DNA of 24,952 nt from Saccoglossus kowalevskii (Eukaryota > Hemichordata > Enteropneusta > Harrimaniidae), in contig NW_003157229.1 of the NCBI RefSeq assembly GCF_000003605.2, forward strand, positions 60,295 through 85,246, given 5' to 3'. The notes under the pieces are model-generated. The model worked only from the letters and a program-made list of their open reading frames with translations, did no database searches and was not told where the DNA came from. Position numbers and translations under genes: made by a program. Positions 18,401-24,952 of the stretch are shown in pieces. The stretch's first letter is position 1, and each line of letters opens with the position of its first letter.

Positions 18401-19906
18401 TAAATACTGTACCTTATCCAATGGTGTCAGATGCAATGAATTAAAAATTTGTTCTTTTGGAGGGAATATCGTCACTCCAGTCTTTTTATATTCTCCTTCC
18501 AGGTAATTTTTAATGCTATGAAAATTATTTTTCGATCTCTGGTCCGTTTTTAACATTTCCTCTATCTTAGCTTTCCAGCTCTTGTCATGTAGATACGACA
18601 ACAGATCGAAATCAGACTTTTCTAGGAACAGAAAATCACAAAATAATACATGATTCTATTGCCTATAGTAATGCCAACTGATGAGAAAACACACTCTACA
18701 GTCTCTCTGACACTGAATATATGATAGAATCTCACTTCCCAGTCTAACTTGACATTATAATATTAAAATTCATCAATAGGGGACAATTATGCTCCAGTCA
18801 ATGTCATCTCTGCCTCCCCAACCCCAGAAAATATTGGTCAGATCAGATGGGTTTTCTCATCAAATTTAGCCAAGGGTTTAGAGCTATCGCTATTTAAAGT
18901 TCCTATCGCAATTTGGTTCATCACTATATCAGAGCATGTGGAGCTCTTTATAAGGCATTTTAGAGTTGAAAGAAATTCTGATAACATTTTATGTAAATTC
19001 TAACATGAATTTTTTGTACTTGGGAAGATATTTCAAATTTAATGTTAATCATGATCTATGAGAAGCAGCCTTCATGACTTTTCTGATTTATGGAAATTTA
19101 GGAAGGGCAACTTGAATGAAAACCTGTGAACTAGTTTTTTTTTAATTTCTATTGTAAAGAGATTTATCGTTGTAATATTTTCTGCTATCATTGTAAAGGT
19201 AATAAAGATTCTAATTATATTATTATGTGTATTTACATGTGTATGTGTATTATGTGTTTTCTTCTGCTGAAATCAATCTGTATTTTCTGTGGATTTGCCT
19301 GATATTCTTTCATTTGTTGAAGGGCGGGAGACGTCGCGCTTCACATGTGTAAGATTTGTATCAATAAACATGGATTTTCCCACAATCCAATGCGCTCTTC
19401 TAATGGAAATCATCACAACTAGCACTAATTACCGTTGGTGACTCCTTCGATACCTTCCAATCACCTAAAAATAACTAATTAAAGCTTGGTAATGTCTCAG
19501 TTTGTACTCATTAATCTGCAGTCAAAGTCGCCATCTTTGTTTATACCGGGGTATAGGGACTCGTATATATGCATCTCGCGCATGCGTGGCCCAACGACTA
19601 CCGCCCTTTAAAGTTCCCATGGCGGGCAAGATAAGAATTACTATAGTATTAAATAAAGAATTCAACTAGATCAGTTGTAATTCAATTGAGTAAACAATTT
19701 TCAGACTACTCGCTAACCATAATGGCTAAGTTTCCCTGTGTGTTTGTGTGTTTACCTGCATTAGACTTGGATGGTGTTTCGGATTTTTTGACAGATTTAG
19801 ATGTGCCACGCCCACCCGGAGACCTTAGTGCCTTCGTTTCCACTTTCGGCAGTTTCTTGGATGTCGTTTCCCCAGAGCCTGAATCCAACTTGCGTTTCGG
19901 CGCCAT
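15149..19906 (-). CDS. UNG: Uracil-DNA glycosylase, family 1 (UNG), five exons
   Basis: Removes uracil from DNA, starting base-excision repair. Coding exons are 19906-19756, 18621-18413, 17623-17576, 16755-16583 and 15431-15149; all introns are GT-AG and the phases agree, giving 287 residues (human nuclear form 313). The N-terminus is basic and Ser/Lys-rich, starting MAPKRKLD, a likely nuclear signal. The catalytic domain starts near residue 55. The water-activating loop GQDPYH (127-132) holds the catalytic Asp129 and Tyr131; Phe142 in AHGLSFSV stacks on uracil; Asn188 in LLLNATLTV reads the base; His252 and the intercalating Leu256 lie in HPSPLS. The end, VNWKDL, matches the family C-terminus. 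I see no PCNA-binding box like that at the start of vertebrate UNG2. The loop after HPSPLSV is altered (see findings). All key residues are intact, so activity is expected. Confidence 0.96.
15432..16582 (-). other. UNG intron 4
   Basis: 1.15 kb, donor GTAAGTAT. It carries an inverted/direct repeat element at 15799-16001. Two minus-strand frames (15847-15629 and 16178-15879) share a dozen residues only because both cross copies of the repeat; I do not regard them as genes. Confidence 0.75.
15799..16001. mobile_element. Inverted/direct repeat element in UNG intron 4
   Basis: Arms 15869-15902 (CGAGGATACCTCAAAGTATG...) and 15946-15979 are imperfect inverted repeats of 34 bp around a GC-rich 43-bp centre. 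The right arm and its flank (15953-16001) are repeated directly at 15799-15847, 154 bp away, sharing CTGAGTGCATACTT and ATTATACAT. This fits a MITE or a duplicated terminal repeat; the class is unknown. Confidence 0.65.
16583..16755 (-). CDS. UNG: UNG exon 4
   Basis: 57 codons plus two bases, from AHGLSFSV through the Pro-rich loop [13 protein letters not shown] to LLLNATLTV. Acceptor TGTGTGCACACAG-like tract ending CACAG; donor GTAAGT. Confidence 0.96.
16756..17575 (-). other. UNG intron 3
   Basis: 820 bp, AT-rich; no element recognised. Confidence 0.75.
17576..17623 (-). CDS. UNG: UNG exon 3: catalytic motif micro-exon
   Basis: A 48-base in-frame exon encoding exactly 16 residues, [16 protein letters not shown], between acceptor TTTTCAG and donor GTGAGT. 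It contains the catalytic Asp and Tyr and is phase 0 at both sides. Confidence 0.96.
17624..18412 (-). other. UNG intron 2
   Basis: 789 bp. It carries the inverted-repeat element at 17663-17874; the rest is AT-rich with nothing recognised. Confidence 0.75.
17663..17874. mobile_element. Inverted-repeat element (MITE-like) in UNG intron 2
   Basis: The 212-bp unit starts TACTGTAAA and ends with its complement TTTACAGTA. Inside, 17681-17703 and 17728-17750 are perfect 23-bp inverted repeats (left arm starts TATTCACTGTGTTTTAATTT), with further degenerate copies of the CACTG/TTTAAA motif to the right. It is non-coding and unlike the TTAA family. Confidence 0.75.
18413..18621 (-). CDS. UNG: UNG exon 2
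   Basis: Two bases complete a split Glu codon, then 69 codons from [16 protein letters not shown] to [18 protein letters not shown]. It covers the start of the glycosylase fold, including the FPP segment ahead of the catalytic strand. Acceptor TTCCTAG, donor AAG|GTACAG. Confidence 0.93.
18622..19755 (-). other. UNG intron 1
   Basis: 1.13 kb; contains MITE copy C. The remainder has no recognised feature. Confidence 0.75.
19317..19611. mobile_element. TTAA-type MITE, copy C (longer, diverged)
   Basis: About 295 bp. The left end AGGGCGGGAGACGTCGCGC follows TTGA (a decayed TTAA); the right end reverse-complements to AGGGCGGTAGTCGTTGGGC and is followed by TTAA at 19608-19611. The inside does not match copies A or B, so it is a different subfamily or carries an insertion. 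It lies in UNG intron 1. Confidence 0.65.
19756..19906 (-). CDS. UNG: UNG exon 1: basic N-terminal extension
   Basis: ATG at 19906-19904, with A at -3 and G at +4. 50 codons rich in Lys, Ser, Thr and Gly, then donor GCAG|GTAAAC at phase 1, matching exon 2. Likely disordered, carrying PKRK and KSVKK basic clusters. The plus-strand frame over the same bases is a shadow. Confidence 0.85.
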
Positions 19907-20812
19907 AGTTGAAGGCGCAGTAATCTATTATAACTAGTATTTGGTGGTCTGAGAGCAGACAACGCAAACCTGATCGAAAATTTCAAATTCTGGCGCAGCA
20001 ATCTGTGACCACCAAAAAATAGTTAACAGTCTTCCGCAAAAAAATATAGACCCACAACGAGTAACATAATAATATGCATTTATTAAAGAAACTTGCATAA
20101 ATTATATATTTAATAGAAAACATTTTTTTTAATATAACCTACACACCCAGCATATTGCGTAACTATTCACATTGATTGTAGAGATCACCGCGCGGAGTAA
20201 TTTATAAGTAGTTTGTACGTTCGTACTTTCCTCCAATACCTTTTGCGACACCATTCAAGGTCGTACCTTGCCCTACTCGCAATACGATAATGGACAAATG
20301 ATATAAAGAAACAGCCCCTCTATAGATGGACAGTGTATAAAACACTAAATAATGTGATTAAAATCTGTATAAAATTTATAACAGAAGGTAAAAAAAAAAA
20401 AAAAATTTTTAAAAATATAAAAAAAAAACTATATTCGTATTCAATTTTTATCGGAATGCATTTTACTAAAGACATCTACTGTCAGATTTTTAAAAAAAAT
20501 TATGCTTACTTAGAACAAATTTAAACCAAAATTTCTGCAAACGATGCAATTTTTACTCAAAACTATCTATTTCTGTAACAAAAAAAATAACTTTTTCCAA
20601 CCACAAAAAAATTGTTTTTTTCCCATCATTTTTGCAGACCAAATTTTTCATGGAACAGAATTGATCATGTTTTGAGTAGATTCCAACGACAGAGCCTACC
20701 AATGTACACAACACACATAACTTAAACACAAACGTTATTTTCAATGACGTAATAATGTAATCATATAATACAACAACAAAAATACACAATTATGGAAGGT
20801 AATGAAGGTAAA
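19907..20812. other. Intergenic region between UNG 5' end and NUPR1-like 3' end
   Basis: About 0.9 kb. It should include the UNG promoter, but no TATA or CCAAT box is evident near the start. Around 20380-20620 it is strongly A-rich with homopolymer runs. No gene seen. Confidence 0.5.
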
Positions 20813-20818
20813 TTTATT
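20813..20818 (-). terminator. Candidate poly(A) signal of the NUPR1-like gene
   Basis: AATAAA on the minus strand about 510 bases after the predicted stop codon. Confidence 0.4.
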
Positions 20819-21330
20819 TCATAGAATGATAGTCAGAACAAAAACTTAATTGATACGAATGACTGTACAGTAAATCACCTGCATCTTGAAATACAATGCC
20901 AACAATTTATAATATTTCATGCCATTTGTAGTCATTTACATAGTTATTCTTTTCCACAAAACCAGGACTACATTTTTATAAACTTTTATAAACAAGAATA
21001 GTAGCAAACAATTCAACCAATCAGAATAATTATGCATTTGACATAATAATGTTGCCGGCAGTAATTGGGCATTTTTAATTTGACTGGAGCTCATTTACAA
21101 ATTTTCATAAAAATGCAGGCACAGCTTTGTGAAGATGCACATTAATATATAAAGACTTTAGTTAAAACGTCCACATAACGCCACATCAATTCCAGCAACC
21201 AGGTACACTCCTGAATGATTTGTGCTTATCATTCAGTGCCAGAGTGCCCTCGCCGAGGTAGATTTCCATTTCTTTGTTTGGGAGTTCAGGATCAGAATTG
21301 CACTATGTGTTGTCGTGTATTAAAATCACA

Positions 21331-21335
21331 TTATT
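21331..21335 (-). CDS. NUPR1: NUPR1-like exon 2: last codon and stop
   Basis: A long polypyrimidine tract ending TTTCCCCCAG gives a strong acceptor at 21336. The spliced codon is G|AA (Glu), followed directly by TAA at 21333-21331; the rest of the exon would be 3' untranslated. Confidence 0.6.
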
Positions 21336-22579
21336 CTGGGGGAAAAAAACAAAAAAAATACAATTAATTATTAAGTTTTAATTTACTCTCTTTACTCTCA
21401 ACACAACAAAGGCAATCACCCCACTTTTGTAAATGTCAAAGGCAGTTGAATCCAACTAGCCAATGAAAGAGCAAAGTGTGAAATAGCATCATTTGAAAAC
21501 GTTCCAATGTTTTTCAAATAGCCAATAGAAACCTCTTGTTTCAGTATGAATTGCGAAATTTATAAATAATTATAAAGATCTAGAGAATATGTTGTGCTGT
21601 GTGTTCATACTAAAGTCACTATGACATCATTTACAGTGATGCTGTCATCCTACCTGCACATAGCAACCATATTTGAAATCTGTTAAAAATTCAGGTGAAC
21701 ATTTACAGACAAGTCAATTCAAGATGCTGCAATATTGTGTTCAACTAAATTGCACACGATTTTAAGGTAAACAACAAAGATGAAAAAACACTGGAAAGAA
21801 ATAATAGAAATCGCACAGTTTAGATGTCTTAAGCCACATTATTACATATACGTATCGTTGCTTTGTTTTGTTTTTAAACATTTACCACGTGATAATGGAG
21901 GTATTTAAATCCACCACATTACCATATGTCAAAACAATTCTCACATATTAATATTAAATATGCTTTGAAAACAAACACAAGGTCATGTGCATCACGTATC
22001 AGCTGTTGAAATTCTGTTTACAAATTCTGTTTGAACACAAACTATTATGAGTCAAGTTTGTAGCTATTTCATTATATAAAAATGTTTTATTATTATGTAT
22101 GAATACCAGTTTACCAGCTCCTGAAGTATGGAGACAGTACGTTATTTATCAACGTTGACGTGAATTCGTAGCACAGTGTCATCTGTTTCAATTTTATCAA
22201 CATTAAATTGTACTTTGAACAAACAACTAACGTGCGAGACTCCATTCTGCTAGCATGCCACGTAAACGGAAGTTCACAGTGGGGACACATTTCTCGCAGT
22301 ACGTTTATACAGACCGCAATAAACATAAATGACTTTGTACTTACCACGGGATGATGCCTTTGACGACTGACTCGCCTTCGACAATTTGGCGAGTTCTTTC
22401 TCTTTCTCCTTCTTCTCCGAGTTTTTAATTTGCGTCACTGTTTTTCTGACGTCCGCATTGGGGTCGGGTCGTTTGTTGTCTGCTACTTCTTTTTTTGATC
22501 TCCCCTTTCCACTAGAGCCACTGTGTACCTTGTCGAAGTTATAATGGTCATACTCATCGAATAACTGGTCATCTGCCAT
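21331..22579 (-). CDS. NUPR1: NUPR1/p8-type nuclear protein (two coding exons)
   Basis: Coding parts are 22579-22345 and 21335-21331, giving 79 residues (human NUPR1 has 82). The family is made of small disordered chromatin-associated stress proteins that enter the nucleus and bind DNA and partner proteins. Visible here are the acidic-aromatic block DEYDHYNFD (8-16), the glycine/basic link SGKGRSKKEVADNKRPDP, and the basic helix-like part VRKTVTQIKNSEKKEKEKE, aligning with the family's order of acidic start, Arg/Lys-Pro linker and Lys-rich end. The tail is Ser/Lys-rich. Donor GTAAGT is perfect and exon 2 adds only one Glu codon before TAA. If the intron is retained, about 23 unrelated residues are added. 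Start context is good (A at -3, G at +4). NUPR1 and NUPR2 relatives cannot be told apart here. Confidence 0.85.
21336..22344 (-). other. NUPR1-like intron
   Basis: About 1.0 kb, AT-rich, no element recognised. Short frames near 22111-22347 are not supported. Confidence 0.6.
22345..22579 (-). CDS. NUPR1: NUPR1-like exon 1: nearly all the protein
   Basis: 78 codons plus one base, from MADDQLFDEYDHYNFD to KASSR, ending CGTG|GTAAGT. Confidence 0.87.
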
Positions 22580-22676
22580 CCTGCTAAATTCTAACTATAT
22601 TCGTTTGATATTCAATTCAGTAGAACGTGTTGGTAAAGCCAGCCACCTTGTTTTTGAAATTATCGATCACATGGTA

Positions 22677-22721
22677 TATTTATATAGGTCATTCAGGTCA
22701 GTGTCCTAGAAATCTGATTGG
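22677..22721 (-). promoter_or_regulatory. TATA and CCAAT boxes of the NUPR1-like gene
   Basis: On the minus strand, CCAAT at 22721-22717 is followed by TATATAAATA at 22686-22677, about 98 bases before the ATG. Order, strand and spacing (about 35 bases between boxes) fit a classical inducible animal promoter. Confidence 0.6.
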
Positions 22722-22871
22722 TCGAGCAAGTAGTTTTTTTTATTTCATGGTTATTGCGTAAGTCTTCGGTATTGCGACATCGCAATATTTCGGGCCCTTC
22801 TTGTTTTACAAACCCCGTCCTTTCTTAGAAAATTCTTTTTCATCATGCTTTGTGTACACACATCCATTGGC

Positions 22872-23060
22872 AGTGGCGGTGACACAGCTGGGGGCAGAGG
22901 GGGCGGTCTCCCCTCGAAAAACATGTTGGGGCCGACAAAATCAAGCTGAAATCCGTTGTGTCAGCAAAAGTTGTAGGGAAATGCGGGAAATACCAATTCA
23001 GAGGCTCTAGATTTCAACATTTTCAAGGGAGAACATGCCCCGGACCCCCTAGTATGGCAT
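22872..23060. repeat. Probable interspersed repeat fragment
   Basis: A sharp rise in GC, with G-runs (GGGGGCAGAGGGGGCGG) near the left and CATGCCCCGGACCCCC near the right. G/C-run blocks of this look recur in many invertebrate genomes as transposon-derived sequence; that is recollection, not a search. Confidence 0.4.
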
Positions 23061-23110
23061 TTGACACGCGGTTGGTGAGCTGATCTGATTGGCCACTATT
23101 TTATTATTGG

Positions 23111-23129
23111 TATGCTCTTGAAGAGCATA
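23111..23129. repeat. Short palindrome
   Basis: TATGCTCTT and AAGAGCATA are perfect inverted repeats around one base. Confidence 0.5.
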
Positions 23130-24511
23130 GGTCTTCAATATAGCCTAATGTTATTTCATGACATAATAAGTTTTATTTATATATTGGAGTAAGGTTTTTA
23201 ATTAATAATACTCTAATTAACCTTGTCAATGAAATTTACGTTTCTGTGGTGAACGTGATAACCTCGTGTGTCTCACGAATTTGACAGCCCCGTACAGAGG
23301 AAGGACATTCTTCTTTTAAATTAACTTGCGTACTTTTTGTTATTTGTTTTTCTCACTCATAACTTTATATACGACTAGCAACTCATTAAATAGTGTTTAA
23401 ACACTTGTTGATTCTGTTATTGCTTGACAGACAAATATAACGTATTGTACTTTGTACTGGCCAATTATAATATCAGATCCACCATTCTCTGTTCTTTGTC
23501 ACGGTGACGGACTGTGTACTGTATATCACTATACTTACCATATATTTACTAAATTATTGATATATTTATAAGAACATAACGTATATGGATTGACTATATA
23601 CGAGTAATAATATTATATCTTTATTTATAAACAAAATACACAAACCGATCACGCATTGTTTTGAAAGAAATCCCATGTTCTCCCCGAATGCTGTTATTCC
23701 TAGTACTGATAATGTTGGCCGGCGGTGCCTCACGTGAACTCTATAAATCTAAATTGTGGTATAAAGTCAATTTAGGAAACAATAGAACAAATATATATGA
23801 CTTGACCCTAGTTTTGGCCAAACTATAACCCTACTCTATGCTAAATCATTCTCGCCCGCCGCGCCAGAGTATTTTTTCCGCCCACTCAAAAACCATCAGT
23901 TGTCGAAAGAGGGTGTGGTTTGCGACGATGTGCTAATTTGGCCATGCTAAAGACGTGACCTGGGAACGGTGGGAGGACATTTTTAGTGTATTATGTACTG
24001 CGATGGATCTCTGATTGGTCAAGAAAGATTAGTTTGGTTTAGTTTTTTTGTTAGATCGTCTTTGCACACTGTTATGTGGTGTTCATGGCCGTAGTTGGTG
24101 ATCTAGTTATAATTAACGGAGCTGCACAAGTGGATCGTTGTATACACCATGAAACGTAGTACCGGTAGTAATTATATTTGATGTTCGCCCTCTTGCATCG
24201 TTATATGCATTTACTACGTTTTCAAACGTAGACATCTGCTTCACAAGTCACTGTTTTTCTGTAATTTAAAAAAATCAACAACATTTTATGCGATAAAACA
24301 CTGATATTACAGTCTTGAAAAAAAGGGAAAATCATAACGTCACATTGTACAATAATTGTAATGTCGTTTGTATTGAAACAAAAAGCTGGATTTTACGGAA
24401 TAGTTTCATGTTTGATAAACTTACATATATAGTTGGCGCCCGATATTTCAATCTTTAGATGATTAATTACGTAATTCTCATTCGGATGGAGAACGAAAAA
24501 GTATGTTGGTT

Positions 24512-24952
24512 TACAACATGCAGATCACAACTGTGGCGTTTACAACGTGTATATCACAACTGTGGTGTTTACAGCTTGCAGATCACAACTGTGGAATTTA
24601 CAACGTGTAGATCACAACTGTGGTGTTTACAAGATGCAGATCACAACTGTGGCGTTTACAACATGCAGATCACAACTGTGGAGTTTACAACGTGTAGATC
24701 ACAACTGTGGCGTTTACAACGTGTAGATTACAACTGTGGTGTTTACAGCATGCAGATCACAACGGTGGTGTTTACAACATGTATATCACAACTTTGGTGT
24801 TTATAATATGCAGATCACAACTTTGGTGTTTACAACATGCAGATCACAACTGTGGAGTTTACAACATGCAGATCACAACTGTAGTGTTTACAACGTGTAG
24901 ATCACAACTGTGGTGTTTACAACATGCAGATCACAACTGTGGAGTTGACAAT
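24512..24952. repeat. 29-bp minisatellite, truncated by the window end
   Basis: At least 15 head-to-tail copies of a 29-bp unit whose fixed core is ATCACAACTGTGG, followed by TGTTTACAACATGC with variation. Units tend to alternate between ACATGCAG and ACGTGTAG versions, suggesting a two-unit higher-order period. The repetitive frame across it (24459-24806) is an artefact of three units giving 29 codons. Confidence 0.95.

Larger units (their letters stand above)
22722..24511. other. Upstream region without a recognised gene
   Basis: About 1.8 kb. It includes a GC-rich repeat-like patch (22872-23060), a short palindrome (23111-23129) and AT-rich sequence. GC-richer spots near 23710-23740 and 23850-23890 show no coding pattern. 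The frame at 22801-23010 lies in the repeat-like patch and is not supported as a gene. Confidence 0.5.

Noticed and set aside
19686-19937. 83-codon plus-strand frame
   Set aside because: It is antisense to UNG exon 1, which has the real start, donor and protein continuity.
24459-24806. 115-codon frame with repeated QLWRLQ-like peptide
   Set aside because: It is the 29-bp minisatellite read through; three units give an in-frame period of 29 codons. No start context or homology.

Overview
This window is metazoan nuclear DNA. It is AT-rich and intron-rich, with GT-AG splice sites and many short inverted-repeat elements and tandem repeats. Every gene I can support lies on the minus strand. The gene families (UNG-type uracil-DNA glycosylase, a NUPR1/p8-type nuclear protein, a Ly6/uPAR-domain surface protein) point to an animal. 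The base composition and repeat load suggest a marine invertebrate, perhaps a lophotrochozoan such as a bivalve, but the sequence does not fix the species.

Layout, left to right. Positions 1-55 may hold the first exon of a minus-strand gene that leaves the window. Positions 545-682 look like the last exon of an unrecognised minus-strand gene. From 3168 to 11850 lies a three-exon gene for a small secreted, probably membrane-anchored Ly6/uPAR-domain protein. It has a signal-peptide exon (11850-11784), a first domain exon (10196-10015) and a last exon (3413-3168), separated by introns of about 1.6 and 6.6 kb; phases and cysteine pattern join them cleanly. From 15149 to 19906 lies a complete five-exon uracil-DNA glycosylase gene encoding 287 residues. 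From 21331 to 22579 lies a two-exon NUPR1-like gene encoding 79 residues, with TATA and CCAAT boxes just upstream. The right end (24512-24952) is a 29-bp minisatellite that runs off the window.

Mobile and repeated DNA: four short elements with TTAA at both ends and related inverted termini lie at 2886-3018, 3439-3603, 13086-13212 and 19317-19611. Two unrelated inverted-repeat elements sit in UNG introns. There are pentanucleotide microsatellites at 260-291 and 5415-5602 and a 37-bp minisatellite near 6.4-6.66 kb. One TTAA element may supply the poly(A) signal of the Ly6 gene.

The genes do not form an operon or an obvious pathway. UNG does DNA base-excision repair, the NUPR1 relative is probably a stress-linked chromatin protein, and the Ly6 protein acts at the cell surface. 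I found no CRISPR array, tRNA, rRNA or convincing viral gene. The best leads are the previously unassembled 12-cysteine Ly6 protein, the altered DNA-intercalation loop of UNG, the TTAA element family and the two orphan exons on the left.
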